Notes under the pieces: generated by a model
Seen by the model: only the letters and a program-made list of their open reading frames with translations
The model's database searches: none
Told to the model about the DNA's origin: nothing
In this document: piece by piece, positions 1-8,880 of the stretch
Layout of the letters: each line of letters begins with the position of its first letter
How positions within the stretch are numbered: the first letter of the stretch is position 1
Made by a program: the position numbers and the translations under genes
Source: a candidate division KSB1 bacterium
GTDB taxonomy: Bacteria; Zhuqueibacterota; Zhuqueibacteria; Zhuqueibacterales; Zhuqueibacteraceae
Assembly: GCA_034506175.1 (NCBI GenBank)
Contig: JAPDQB010000021.1
Location: forward strand, 1 to 64,000
DNA length: 64,000 nucleotides
Direction of reading: 5' to 3'

Positions 1-164
1 AACGTTGCAGGATCGCTCGTAAGTATTCTTGAACTGATTTTTTGCTCATAATATGGCTCCAAAGTATGGTAACACATATTATGAGGCAACGACTCAATTT
101 CCAAGTGATTTCGGTAACAATATTTATAAGTCAATGCGTTTCCCATTATGGGCCGTTTTTTTCC

Positions 165-193
165 TTGACAATGAACCCCTTTTGTCTTATACT
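165..193 (+). promoter_or_regulatory. sigma70 promoter for the STAS gene
   Basis: A consensus -35 TTGACA (165-170) is followed, after exactly 17 bp, by the -10 TATACT (188-193). Transcription would start near 200, giving a leader of about 48 nt that ends in the AAGGAGG ribosome binding site of the STAS gene. The stretch 1-164 shows no convincing gene. Confidence 0.75.
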
Positions 194-248
194 ACTCAAA
201 ATCAAAACTTAACTGTTACCCATTCCAGCCTTTTAAGGAGGGCAAAAA

Positions 249-596
249 ATGAAGATCAAGCAACAAATGGTCGGTGATGTGGCTGTTCTGAGTTTGAGCA
301 TGACACTATTCAGCGGGACGCCGGACTCGCAAGAGTTCAAAGACAAAATTTATCAGCTTCTCGACGAAGGCGTGACGAAATTCGTTATCGACATGAAAGG
401 CGTCAAGCGCATGGATAGCACCGGCCTGGGTGTTTTGATTTCGGCGCTGACCTCGGTTCGCAAGCGCGGCGGCGAATTCAAGCTGGCCGAAGTCAACGAT
501 ATCATGGAAAGCATTTTGGTGATGACCAAACTGGATTCTATTTTCGAGACGCACAAAACCACCGAGGCGGCGGTGCAGAGTTTTGCCAAAGCGTGA
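249..596 (+). CDS. STAS-domain anti-sigma factor antagonist
   Basis: A 115-residue single-domain protein of the SpoIIAA/RsbV STAS family, which binds anti-sigma kinases in partner-switching control of sigma factors or in signal output. The central motif 'MKGVKRMDSTGLGVLISAL' contains the D-S-T-G-L-G turn that carries the phosphorylatable serine in this family. The length is typical. A strong Shine-Dalgarno (AAGGAGG at 235-241) precedes the ATG and a consensus sigma70 promoter lies upstream. No cognate kinase or PP2C phosphatase lies nearby, so the partner is unknown; sulfate-transporter-type STAS roles are excluded because there is no transporter domain. Confidence 0.9.
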   Translation: MKIKQQMVGDVAVLSLSMTLFSGTPDSQEFKDKIYQLLDEGVTKFVIDMKGVKRMDSTGLGVLISALTSVRKRGGEFKLAEVNDIMESILVMTKLDSIFETHKTTEAAVQSFAKA

Positions 597-620
597 TGAT
601 GAATCTTTTCATGGCTCAAC

Positions 621-2258
621 ATGCTCGCCAACACGCTGTTTGATTTTCTTTTTCGTTGTTCTTTGGATTATGCAGCCCATGAATGCGTAATTTATGGAGA
701 AACACGGCTGACCTACGGTTATTTTGCCAAAGTCGTTGAGCGTCTGGCAGCCGGGCTGGCGGATTTGGGCTTGAGGCGCGGCCATCGGATCGCGCTGATG
801 CTGCCGAACATTCCGCAATTTCCGCTGGTTTACTACGCGCTGCTGAAGCTCGGCGTTTGGGTCGTCCCCATCAATGTGCTGTTCAAAGAAAATGAAATCC
901 GTTTTGTGTTGGACGATTCGGGCGCCGACGGCTTTGTTGCCTGGGAAGGATTCAGTTCTCGTCTCCTGCCCGCCCTCGCCGGGCTCAAGCCGCGCCGCTG
1001 GCAAATTTTCCTCGGTGAAAAAATCCCGCCCGGTGCCGTTGATTTGACTCACCTCATCGCCACCTCCATGCAGCGTTTTGAGCACTTGGGCGTGGAAAAT
1101 AAAGTCAACGCCGGCCCGCAAGATCCGGCTGTGATTTTTTATACGGCCGGCGCCACCGGCCCACCCAAAGGCGCGGTGTACAGCCACTCCAATCTGGCGG
1201 CAGCGACTTCCGCCTCGTGGAGAAATTTTGCGATTCAAAGCGATGATCGTTTTCTCGCCGTCATCCCGCTCTTTCACAATCTCGGCCAAATGCTGGCGAT
1301 GAACCTGCCGCTGGCTGCCGGCGCCAGCACGGTTTTATTGCCGAAATTCGATCCGGTGGCAATTGTCGAAACGATTGCCAAAGAACGCATCACCCATCTT
1401 GTCGCCGCGCCTTCGATGTTTCCCGCGCTCTTGCGGCTGGCGCCTGATCCGGCGCAACTGGCTTCGCTCAAATGGTGTTTGGTCAGCGGCGCGATGCTGC
1501 CGGCGCGGCAGCGCGAAGAATTTGAACAGCGGTATCAGCTTCCGGTTTATGAAGGCTATGGCCTCGCCGAGTGCAATCCGTTGATCACCGCCTTCAGCGC
1601 CTGGATTCCGCGCGCCCCGGAAAAAGCCTGCGCGAGCGGTTTTCCTTTGAATGGCATCGAGGTCGCGATTTTGGATTCGACGCACCGGCAAATGCCGGAT
1701 GGAACAATCGGCGAGATTTTTGTGCGCGGCCCCTGGGTGATGCAAGGTTATCTCCGACATGGCCAAATTTCCAGAGAGGGTTTTTGGAATGATTGGTTCG
1801 GCACCGGCGATTTGGGCATGCTCGACGGCGAGGGCTTTCTGTATTTGGTTGATCGCAAAGCTGATGTGATTCTCAAAGCCGGTTTCCCGGTTTACCCGAG
1901 CGAAGTCGAGGCCGTTCTCGCGCAGCATCACAAAATCGAAGAATGCACCGTTATCGGCGTTCCCGACCGCCTTCACGGCGAAGAAGTCAAAGCCTACATT
2001 GTTTTGCGGCCCAACCAGACTTCGGCCAAAGAGGAGATGGTCGAGTTTTGCAAAAGCCGTTTGGCGTTTTACAAATGCCCGCGCCACGTCGAGTTTGTCG
2101 CGAGCCTGCCACACAGCGTCACCGGCAAAGTTTTAAAACATTTGTTGCGGGAAAAGAAACCCGCGCCGGCGACTCCCGAGAGCCAGCCGGCGGCAGAGGT
2201 TGTTGTGCCACAGAGCGAAGATTTGCCAGATAATGCGACCAACGAAAGTGGCGTCTGA
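621..2258 (+). CDS. Long-chain acyl-CoA ligase (AMP-forming), ANL family
   Basis: A 545-residue acyl-adenylate-forming enzyme that activates a carboxylic acid with ATP and CoA, probably a fatty acid. The P-loop-like A3 motif is 'YTAGATGPPKGA' (near residue 174; the usual YTSGTTG is slightly altered), the A5 motif is 'YEGYGLAEC', the A7/A8 region contains 'GTGDLG' and 'DRKADVILKAGFPVYP', and the A10 lysine is in 'TGKVLKH' near the end. It ends with a Pro/Ala-rich tail of about 35 residues. The ATG at 621 is only 24 bp after the STAS stop, so the two may be co-transcribed. Substrate length cannot be read from sequence. Other family members (benzoate- or coumarate-CoA ligases) are possible. Confidence 0.88.
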   Translation: MLANTLFDFLFRCSLDYAAHECVIYGETRLTYGYFAKVVERLAAGLADLGLRRGHRIALMLPNIPQFPLVYYALLKLGVWVVPINVLFKENEIRFVLDDSGADGFVAWEGFSSRLLPALAGLKPRRWQIFLGEKIPPGAVDLTHLIATSMQRFEHLGVENKVNAGPQDPAVIFYTAGATGPPKGAVYSHSNLAAATSASWRNFAIQSDDRFLAVIPLFHNLGQMLAMNLPLAAGASTVLLPKFDPVAIVETIAKERITHLVAAPSMFPALLRLAPDPAQLASLKWCLVSGAMLPARQREEFEQRYQLPVYEGYGLAECNPLITAFSAWIPRAPEKACASGFPLNGIEVAILDSTHRQMPDGTIGEIFVRGPWVMQGYLRHGQISREGFWNDWFGTGDLGMLDGEGFLYLVDRKADVILKAGFPVYPSEVEAVLAQHHKIEECTVIGVPDRLHGEEVKAYIVLRPNQTSAKEEMVEFCKSRLAFYKCPRHVEFVASLPHSVTGKVLKHLLREKKPAPATPESQPAAEVVVPQSEDLPDNATNESGV

Positions 2259-2315
2259 TTGGTAGCGTCTTAAATACCGACAGCAAGTTTTTTAAAAATC
2301 ATTTGGAGGTTTACC

Positions 2316-4442
2316 GTGAAGGAATATCCCACCGACAAAATTCGTAACGTAGCTGTGGTTGGCCATGCGGCGGCCGGCAAGACGACGCTCGCGGAAGCGA
2401 TGCTGTTGGTTGCCGGCGAGATCAGCCGCATGGGCTCTGTAGATGAAGGCACGACGGTTTCCGATTATCATCGCGACGAAATCGAGCGCAAGAACTCGAT
2501 TGTCGCCTCGATTTTGCATTGCCATTGGAAGGAACATAAAATCAATCTCGTTGACACACCGGGTTATTCTGATTTCGTCGGCGAGGTGCAGGCCGGATTG
2601 CGCGCGGTGGACATGGCGCTGTTCGTGCTCAACGCGCAAGCTGGCGTCGAAGTCGGCACTGAAACCACCTGGCAAACCGCAGCCGAGCACCAACTGCCGC
2701 GACTGCTTTTCGTGAACCGACTCGACAAAGAAAACGTCGATTTTGACAAAGTTTTGAACGCCTGCCGCGAACGGCTCGGCGACGGTGTTTTTCCGGTGAT
2801 GCTTCCAGCTAGCGCCAATGAAACGATCGACGTTTTGCAAATGAAATTGGTTGGTTTCGATGCCACCGGCAAAATGAGCCTCGCCGATATTCCGGCGAAA
2901 TGGCAAGATAAAGCCAAGGAGTGGAGAAACCAACTGATTGAGCGCGCCGTCGAAGCCGATGATAAAATGATGGAAAAATATTTGGAGGCGGGCGAGCTAA
3001 CTGCCGAAGAAATCAAACAATGTCTTCGTCAAGGCATCAGCCAGGGCAGCGTGTTTCCGCTGCTCTGCGGCGCCGCGCCGAAACTGTTCGGGGTGACCGC
3101 GCTGCTGGATTTTATCTGCGACTACAGCCCGGCGCCGGATTTTCGCGGTGAAATCGAAGTTCGCGCGGGCAGCAAGCAAACTACCCGGCGGACCGCGGAT
3201 GAGGCTCCGCTGGCAGCGCTCGTTTTCAAAACGATTTCCGAAGCGCATCTTGGCGAGTTGTCTTTCTTCCGCATTTTTTGCGGAAAAATGATGCCGAACA
3301 CTGAAATCTTCAACGCCAGCAATCAAACCACGGAAAAGCTCGGCCAGCTTTTCGTGATGAATGGCAAAAACCGCAAAGAGGTGGCGCATCTTCATGCCGG
3401 CGACATCGGCGCGGTGGTCAAATTGAAAAACACCCACACCAGCGACACCCTTTGCGACAAACGCGAGCCGGTCATCATTCCCCCGATCAATTTCCCGGCG
3501 CCGTTGATGACCATCGCCGTCGAGCCGAAGTCCAAAGGCGATGAAGACAGACTCTCCGCCGGCTTGCACGCGCTGCACCAAGAAGATCCCACCTTCATCA
3601 TGCGCGTCGATCCGGAGCTGAAACAAATTCTTTTACAGGGACAAAGCGAGCTGCATCTCGGCCTCGTGGTCAAACGCTTGAAAGAAAAATACGGCGTCGA
3701 CGTCAACATGGTCGAGGCGAAAATTCCGTATCGTGAAACCATTCGCGGCCAGGCGCGTGAGTTTTATCGCCATAAAAAGCAAACCGGCGGCGCCGGCCAG
3801 TTCGGCGAAGTGCATTTTCACATGGAAGGTTATCGCGAAGGCGCGCCCTATCCGAATGATCTCACCATTCGCGACACCGAAGTCACCGACTTGCCGTGGG
3901 GCGGCAAATTGGAATTTGTCAGTGCCATCGTCGGCGGCGCGATCGACGCGCGCTTCATCCCGGCGGTGAAAAAAGGCGTCATGGAAATCATGGAAAGCGG
4001 CGTCGTCGCCGGCTATCCGGTGACCGACGTGCGCGTGATTCTGCATGACGGCAAAATGCATCCGGTGGACTCGAATGAAAATGCTTTTAGAACCGCCGGC
4101 CGCATGTGTTTCCGCGAGTGTTTTTTGAAAGCCAAGCCAATGATTCGCGAGCCGATCGTCGAGGTTGAAGTGACCGTGCCGGATGAGTACATGGGCGATG
4201 TCATGGGTGACCTCTCCGGCCATCGTGGCAAAATTCTCGGGGTTGACAGCAAAGGCAGCTCACAGGTGGTCAAGGCCCTGGTGCCGCTGAAGGAAATGGC
4301 GAAGTATTCCACCAAGCTGCGCTCGATGACCCAGGGGCGCGGCATTTACCGGCAGAAATTTTCGCATTACGAAGAAGTGCCGAAAGATCAGGCGGAAAAA
4401 TTGATCAAAGCGTACGAAGAAGCAAGGGCAAAGGGCGAGTGA
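2316..4442 (+). CDS. EF-G-like translational GTPase (EF-G2 type)
   Basis: A 708-residue five-domain translational GTPase. G1 is 'GHAAAGKTT' (residues 16-24), G3 is 'DTPGYSDF' and G4 is 'NRLD'. Two canonical EF-G features are altered: the switch I RGITI motif reads 'RKNSI', and the catalytic histidine of DTPGH is tyrosine. Both changes characterise the EF-G-like subfamily (Rv0120c-like), not the main translocase, so this is probably a paralogue with a role in ribosome recycling or stress; that role is inference. The start is GTG, with TGGAGG at 2304-2309. Its TGA stop overlaps the GTG start of the next gene by four bases, indicating translational coupling. Confidence 0.87.
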   Translation: MKEYPTDKIRNVAVVGHAAAGKTTLAEAMLLVAGEISRMGSVDEGTTVSDYHRDEIERKNSIVASILHCHWKEHKINLVDTPGYSDFVGEVQAGLRAVDMALFVLNAQAGVEVGTETTWQTAAEHQLPRLLFVNRLDKENVDFDKVLNACRERLGDGVFPVMLPASANETIDVLQMKLVGFDATGKMSLADIPAKWQDKAKEWRNQLIERAVEADDKMMEKYLEAGELTAEEIKQCLRQGISQGSVFPLLCGAAPKLFGVTALLDFICDYSPAPDFRGEIEVRAGSKQTTRRTADEAPLAALVFKTISEAHLGELSFFRIFCGKMMPNTEIFNASNQTTEKLGQLFVMNGKNRKEVAHLHAGDIGAVVKLKNTHTSDTLCDKREPVIIPPINFPAPLMTIAVEPKSKGDEDRLSAGLHALHQEDPTFIMRVDPELKQILLQGQSELHLGLVVKRLKEKYGVDVNMVEAKIPYRETIRGQAREFYRHKKQTGGAGQFGEVHFHMEGYREGAPYPNDLTIRDTEVTDLPWGGKLEFVSAIVGGAIDARFIPAVKKGVMEIMESGVVAGYPVTDVRVILHDGKMHPVDSNENAFRTAGRMCFRECFLKAKPMIREPIVEVEVTVPDEYMGDVMGDLSGHRGKILGVDSKGSSQVVKALVPLKEMAKYSTKLRSMTQGRGIYRQKFSHYEEVPKDQAEKLIKAYEEARAKGE

Positions 4443-4930
4443 GCGGAGAAATCTTGTGGGCGCCCTGGCGGATGGAGTATATCAAAAGCTCCAAAGAGCC
4501 GGGGTGCATCTTTTGTGACAAGCCGCAGCAGAGCAACGACCGCGAGAATCTCATCGTGCATCGCAGCCGGCACTGCTTCGTGATCATGAACAAATTTCCC
4601 TACAACAACGGCCATCTCATGATCGTGCCTTATCGCCACGAAGCGCAGGTTGAAAATTTGACTGCCGCCGAAGCTCAGGAGATGATGGCGCTGTTGCAGA
4701 ACGCCGTGGCCGCATTGAAACAAACGATGGCTCCGCACGGCTTCAACATCGGCATGAACGCCGGCAAAACCGCCGGCGCCGGCATCGACGATCATCTGCA
4801 TTTCCACCTCGTCCCGCGCTGGGAGGGCGACACCAACTTCATGCCGGTGGTTGGGCACACGAAAGTGGTTTCGGAGGGACTTTGGGAGACGTGGGAGAAG
4901 TTGCGGGGGGCTTTCCAAGGCCGGGGATAA
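4439..4930 (+). CDS. HIT-family nucleotide hydrolase/phosphorylase
   Basis: A 163-residue histidine-triad protein. The signature 'DDHLHFHLVPRW' carries the H-x-H-x-H triad whose middle histidine is the nucleophile attacking the alpha-phosphate of dinucleoside polyphosphates or AMP derivatives. An upstream 'CIFCDK' pair may bind zinc, as in many bacterial HIT proteins related to Ap4A phosphorylase. The GTG start overlaps the EF-G-like stop (GTGA), so translation is probably coupled. Substrate is not determined by sequence; diadenosine polyphosphates are a fair guess. Confidence 0.88.
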   Translation: MSGEILWAPWRMEYIKSSKEPGCIFCDKPQQSNDRENLIVHRSRHCFVIMNKFPYNNGHLMIVPYRHEAQVENLTAAEAQEMMALLQNAVAALKQTMAPHGFNIGMNAGKTAGAGIDDHLHFHLVPRWEGDTNFMPVVGHTKVVSEGLWETWEKLRGAFQGRG

Positions 4931-5010
4931 TTCTGCAACACATTTAAAACGCACAAAAATCTTACACGAAAAATTGGATTTTTCATCGCGGCACATCGAC
5001 AATGCAAACG

Positions 5011-5036
5011 GCTGTGCAAGAACACAGCTTTCTTTA
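5011..5036 (+). terminator. Possible rho-independent terminator before asnS
   Basis: GCTGTG (5011-5016) pairs with CACAGC (5023-5028) across a six-base loop and is followed by a T-rich run. The stem is short, so this is a weak candidate for ending the EF-G-like/HIT transcript. Confidence 0.35.
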
Positions 5037-5058
5037 TTGATATTTTTTAGGAGAGACA

Positions 5059-6402
5059 ATGATTCCGCAGTTGATCAATCGCGAAAAAATCTATATCGAA
5101 AACATTGGCCAACATGAGGGCAGGGAGGTTCAAGTTTACGGCTGGCTGTACAACGCCCGGCACAGCGGCAAATTATGGTTTTTGTTGCTGCGCGACGGTA
5201 CCGGCGTCATGCAATGTATCGTCTCGCTCAAAGACGTTGGCGAAGAAATTTTTGCCCGCTGCGAGCAGTTAACCCAGGAATCCTCCTTTGTTGCCACCGG
5301 CACGGTGCGGGCGGATAAACGCGCGCCGGGCGGTTATGAGCTTCTGGTGAAAAATATCGAAATCGTGCATATTGCCAAAGGTTATCCGATTACGCCCAAA
5401 GAGCATGGCGAAACGTTTTTGATGGACCATCGCCATCTGTGGCTGCGCTCGTCGCGGCAACATGCGATTCTGCGCGTGCGTCACGCGATCATCAAAAGCA
5501 TTCGCGATTTTTTCGACAGCCGCGGTTTTACGCTCATCGATGCGCCGATTTTCACGCCGGCGGCTTGCGAAGGCACCACGACGTTGTTCGAAACCGACTA
5601 TTTCGGCGAGAAAGCGTATTTGACGCAAAGCGGCCAGCTTTACATGGAACCAGCCTGCCTGGCCTTCGGCAAAGTCTATTGCTTCGGCCCGACGTTTCGC
5701 GCCGAGAAATCCAAAACGCGCCGGCATCTCACCGAATTCTGGATGGTCGAGCCGGAAGTGGCGTACATGGATTTGGAAGGCGACATGCAGCTTGCCGAGG
5801 AATTCATCGAGTTTATCGTGCAAAATGTTTTGGCGACGCGTCGGGAAGAATTAAAAATTTTGGAGCGCGATACGAGCAAACTCGAAAACATCACGCGTCC
5901 GTTCCCGCGTTTGAGTTATGACGAAGCCGCGGCGATGCTCACGACGCCGGAGGCGATTGCCTTCGTCAAAGAGAAGGAAGCACCGCCGTTTACACCCGGC
6001 AGCGATCTCGGCGGCGCCGATGAAACTTACCTCACGCAAAAATTCGACAAGCCGCTGATGGTGCATCGCTACCCCGCGGCGGTCAAAGCATTTTACATGA
6101 AAGCCGACCCCGAGCGCCCGGATCGCGCCCTCGGCGTCGATGTCCTCGCGCCGGAGGGTTACGGCGAAATCATCGGCGGCGGCCAGCGCGAAGATGATGT
6201 CGAGGTGTTGGAAGCGAAGATCCGCGAGCATAATCTGCCGCTGGAAGCGTTTCAATGGTATCTTGACGTGCGGCGTTATGGCTCGGTGCCGCACGCCGGC
6301 TTCGGTCTCGGCGTCGAGCGCACGGTGGCGTGGATTTGCGGCCTGCATCACGTGCGCGAGACGATTCCGTTTGCGAGGTTGATGCATCGGTTGTATCCGT
6401 AG
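5059..6402 (+). CDS. asnS: Asparagine--tRNA ligase
   Basis: A 447-residue class IIb aminoacyl-tRNA synthetase that charges tRNA-Asn. It has an N-terminal OB-fold anticodon-binding domain (about residues 15-105) followed by the class II core. Motif 2 lies in '[19 protein letters not shown]' and motif 3 in '[12 protein letters not shown]'. The bacterial AspS GAD insertion is absent and 'GGGQREDD' matches AsnS, so AsnS is preferred over AspS. Length is normal for AsnS. The ATG at 5059 has AGGAGAG a few bases upstream. A hairpin (6428-6474) follows the stop. Confidence 0.93.
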   Translation: MIPQLINREKIYIENIGQHEGREVQVYGWLYNARHSGKLWFLLLRDGTGVMQCIVSLKDVGEEIFARCEQLTQESSFVATGTVRADKRAPGGYELLVKNIEIVHIAKGYPITPKEHGETFLMDHRHLWLRSSRQHAILRVRHAIIKSIRDFFDSRGFTLIDAPIFTPAACEGTTTLFETDYFGEKAYLTQSGQLYMEPACLAFGKVYCFGPTFRAEKSKTRRHLTEFWMVEPEVAYMDLEGDMQLAEEFIEFIVQNVLATRREELKILERDTSKLENITRPFPRLSYDEAAAMLTTPEAIAFVKEKEAPPFTPGSDLGGADETYLTQKFDKPLMVHRYPAAVKAFYMKADPERPDRALGVDVLAPEGYGEIIGGGQREDDVEVLEAKIREHNLPLEAFQWYLDVRRYGSVPHAGFGLGVERTVAWICGLHHVRETIPFARLMHRLYP

Positions 6403-6427
6403 AACGCGAATCATAGAATCATAAGAT

Positions 6428-6474
6428 GTAAAGCGTAAAAGTGTCAAAGATAATGTTGTGCAATTACGCTTTAC
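6428..6474. other. Inverted repeat after asnS
   Basis: GTAAAGCGT (6428-6436) is perfectly complementary to ACGCTTTAC (6466-6474) with a 29-base loop, followed by GTTTTC. It could end the asnS transcript, but the long loop makes this uncertain. The TAAAGCG/TTACG words resemble those of the 7-bp repeat arrays elsewhere in the window. Confidence 0.3.
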
Positions 6475-6510
6475 GTTTTCATCTCAAAAATTTTCAATGC
6501 AGAGGTATCC

Positions 6511-6960
6511 ATGATCATCGCCGTCATCGGCGGCGGGCAGTGCTCGGAAGAAATTTACGAGTTGGCGCGGCAAGTCGGCCAGGAGATTGCCAAAGCCGGT
6601 GCGATGCTGATTTGCGGCGGCATGTTCGGCGTGATGGAAGCGGCCTGCCGCGGCGCCAAAGAAGCCGGCGGCATGACGATTGGAATTTTGCCCGGCAAGA
6701 CGAAAGACGAGGCCAATGCCTTCGTCGATCTGCCGATTGTCACCGGCTTCAACGACGCGCGCAACGTGATCATCGCGCGCAGCGCCGACGGCGTGATTGC
6801 CGTTGACGGAGCATACGGCACCTTGTCGGAAATAGCGTTTGCCTTGAAATTTGGCAAACCCGTTGCCGGCTTGAGGGTGTCATTCGATATTCCGCACGTT
6901 GCGCAAGCCACAACGGCGGCCGAAGCAGTGAATCTACTTCTTAAAAGGATCGAGGAGTAA
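6511..6960 (+). CDS. LOG-related Rossmann-fold protein (TIGR00725 type)
   Basis: A 149-residue protein of the LOG/MoCo-carrier superfamily, close to TIGR00725. 'GGGQCSEE' near the N-terminus and 'ICGGMFGVMEAACRGAKEAGG' fit the nucleotide-binding core. The PGGxGT motif of phosphoribohydrolase-active LOG proteins is replaced by 'VDGAYGTLSE', so nucleotide or cofactor binding is more likely than confirmed cytokinin-type hydrolysis. It is followed one base later by acyP, so the two form an operon. Function is uncertain; family assignment is firm. Confidence 0.8.
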   Translation: MIIAVIGGGQCSEEIYELARQVGQEIAKAGAMLICGGMFGVMEAACRGAKEAGGMTIGILPGKTKDEANAFVDLPIVTGFNDARNVIIARSADGVIAVDGAYGTLSEIAFALKFGKPVAGLRVSFDIPHVAQATTAAEAVNLLLKRIEE

Positions 6961-6961
6961 T

Positions 6962-7237
6962 ATGAAAAAGGGCGTTCGCATCATCATCAACGGCATGGTG
7001 CAAGGCGTGGGTTTTCGGTATCACGTGCATCACTCGGCGCGGCGGCATTATTTAAAAGGCTGGGTCAAAAACCTGCCGGATGGCCGCGTCGAAACCGTTG
7101 CCGAAGGTGACGAAGAGGAGTTGCGCGAGTTTGTCAAGGAAGTCAAAAAGGGCTCGCGCTTTTCCCGCGTTGACGAGGTGCACGTGGAGTGGGTGGCGTT
7201 CACCAATCAATTTCCCAATTTTCAGATTACGGATTGA
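6962..7237 (+). CDS. acyP: Acylphosphatase
   Basis: A 91-residue acylphosphatase that hydrolyses carboxyl-phosphate bonds such as acetyl phosphate. The phosphate-binding loop 'GMVQGVGFRYH' carries the catalytic arginine and 'KGWVKNLPDG' carries the catalytic asparagine. The length is standard. It starts one base after the stop of the LOG-like gene, whose last codons supply the ribosome binding site (AGGATCGAGGAG). The protein is cytosolic, with no signal peptide. Confidence 0.92.
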   Translation: MKKGVRIIINGMVQGVGFRYHVHHSARRHYLKGWVKNLPDGRVETVAEGDEEELREFVKEVKKGSRFSRVDEVHVEWVAFTNQFPNFQITD

Positions 7238-7322
7238 AAACAGTTCGCCGCTTTGCCGGTTAGCCTGTGCGCTCGTTGCTCAATAAACGGCTGACTGGCG
7301 AACCGGCTAACGAAACAAATTT

Positions 7323-7862
7323 ATGAAAAAACTGTCCATGCAAGAACTCGAACGCTACATCCGCACCGTCAAAGATTTTCCCAGGCCCGGCATCGGCTTC
7401 AAAGACATCACGACACTTTTGAAAGAGCCAAAAGCCTTTGTGCAAGTCATTGATCTCTTTGCCAGGCATTTTCAAAATAAAAAAGTGCAAAAAGTCGTCG
7501 GCATAGAATCGCGCGGTTTTATTTTTGGCGCGCCGCTGGCGTTGCGTTTGAATGCCGGTTTCGTGCCGGCGCGCAAGCCGAAGAAACTTCCTGCTGCCAC
7601 GGTGCGCGAAGAATATGCGTTGGAATACGGCTTTGACGCGATTGAAATGCACACCGATGCCATTGCCAAAGGCGAACGGGTTGCAGTGATTGATGATTTG
7701 CTCGCAACCGGCGGCACGGCCCGCGCGGCGGGCCGGCTCGTTGAAAAGTTGGGAGGGGAGCTGCTCGGTTTTGCTTTTTTGATTGAATTGGATTTTTTGC
7801 ATGGCCGTGAAAAGTTGGCGGGATATGACGTGTTATCACTCATTCACGTGAGTGCGGAATAA
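7323..7862 (+). CDS. apt: Adenine phosphoribosyltransferase
   Basis: A 179-residue type I phosphoribosyltransferase that converts adenine and PRPP to AMP in purine salvage. The PRPP-binding motif is 'VAVIDDLLATGGTA' (near residue 120), and 'FPRPGIGFKDIT' and 'VGIESRGFIFGAPLA' match Apt closely. Length is normal. Its 3' end overlaps the 3' end of the convergent TIM-barrel gene by 23 bp. The 85-bp gap before it holds an imperfect inverted repeat built on GCCGGTTAGCC. Confidence 0.95.
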   Translation: MKKLSMQELERYIRTVKDFPRPGIGFKDITTLLKEPKAFVQVIDLFARHFQNKKVQKVVGIESRGFIFGAPLALRLNAGFVPARKPKKLPAATVREEYALEYGFDAIEMHTDAIAKGERVAVIDDLLATGGTARAAGRLVEKLGGELLGFAFLIELDFLHGREKLAGYDVLSLIHVSAE

Positions 7863-8694
7863 ACGCAAAATCCCCTCCTGCCGGATCCAATTCCCTCGTG
7901 TGCAATCGCCGCAGCATCTGCTGTAATCGCTGTAAATTCTTTTGTGAGTTTTCGCGAAGCGGCGGGCAATGCGTTTCAATCGTAATGTGTTGAATGGCGC
8001 GATCCTGAATGAGCGCCCGAAGCTGGCCCTCCCAATCGATTTTGCCTTCTCCCACCGGCACACATTCAATCAATGCACCCTTTATCGTATCTTTGACGTG
8101 GACATTCGCAATCCATTTTTTAATGGCCTCATAACCATCGGGATACGGAATTTCATCCGTGCCCAAGGCATTCGCCGGATCCCAATTGGCGCGCAGAAAA
8201 GGCGAGTCAACCGCGGCGATGAGCCGCGCCGTATTCTGCCCGCTGTCACACCAAAACCCCGGTTCATTCTCAACAGCCAACCGTAATCCTTCTTTTTGGG
8301 CCATTATCGCCATTTGACAGAAGGCTTCGACAACTTTTGGCAACAAAGAACTCGGCTGTTGCGGCAGGCGTTGAAAACCGAAGATGATCACCGTTGGAAC
8401 ATCGAGTTTCCTGGCCAGGCGAAAAGTTTCGGGCAATGTTTCATTCAACTCGCGCTGCAACGTTTCGTCATCGTCAATCGCGCCTTTACATGCGCCAGGT
8501 GAAAGCGCCGTGTAGCGAACGCGGAATTTTTCTTTGAGCCGCAGCAAGTCATCAACGGTTTCGGGCTTGACTGTTGGCACGCGCGCCTCGCCAATGACCC
8601 GCAGTTCATAATCCATGATGCCCCAGCTCATGCCGAGCTCAATCGCTTCACGCACCTCGGTGCTGATTTCATCTGTTACGATGCCGATCCGCAT
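7840..8694 (-). CDS. Sugar phosphate isomerase/epimerase-like TIM-barrel protein
   Basis: A xylose-isomerase-like (AP endonuclease family 2) TIM-barrel protein, 284 residues from the preferred ATG at 8694; an in-frame upstream start at 8718 exists. The preferred start has GGAGAG four bases upstream and begins 'MRIGIVTDEIS'. Conserved acidic and histidine metal positions are visible in 'LAVENEPGFW', 'ANWDPANAL', 'VHVKDT' and 'ITIETHC'. It is convergent with apt, overlapping by 23 bp. The substrate is unknown; inositol or sugar epimerisation is typical for this family. Confidence 0.82.
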   Translation of the reverse strand: MRIGIVTDEISTEVREAIELGMSWGIMDYELRVIGEARVPTVKPETVDDLLRLKEKFRVRYTALSPGACKGAIDDDETLQRELNETLPETFRLARKLDVPTVIIFGFQRLPQQPSSLLPKVVEAFCQMAIMAQKEGLRLAVENEPGFWCDSGQNTARLIAAVDSPFLRANWDPANALGTDEIPYPDGYEAIKKWIANVHVKDTIKGALIECVPVGEGKIDWEGQLRALIQDRAIQHITIETHCPPLRENSQKNLQRLQQMLRRLHTRELDPAGGDFAFIPHSRE

Positions 8695-8795
8695 CACTCT
8701 CCGTGGTTGAAAGTGCAAGACAAATCGGTATTAAAAATACATTGCTTTGTTAAAAAGTCAAGCCTTCAAAAGGCAGGCTCAAAAAATCTGGACAC

Positions 8796-8824
8796 TTGCA
8801 TTCTTTGCACAAAATGATTATCTT
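8796..8824 (+). promoter_or_regulatory. sigma70-like promoter for the URO-D family gene
   Basis: TTGCAT (8796-8801), a 17-bp spacer and TATCTT (8819-8824) lie 56 bp before the ATG at 8881. It shares the spacer length and -10 style of the other promoters in the window. Confidence 0.5.
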
Positions 8825-8880
8825 GCATCCCTCGGCGCGGCAAAGTTCGATCAACCTCGGGGCGAGAAAGAGACCAGGCG

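Noticed and set aside
53..277. Open frame of 74 codons over the STAS promoter
   Set aside because: It overlaps a consensus sigma70 promoter and the STAS start, has no ribosome binding site and no family resemblance.
1335..2114. Long antisense frames inside the acyl-CoA ligase and many other genes
   Set aside because: They are shadows caused by the GC-rich third positions of the real genes, with no ribosome binding sites or recognisable domains.
5059..6402. Aspartyl-tRNA synthetase
   Set aside because: The GAD insertion of bacterial AspS is absent and the length fits AsnS.
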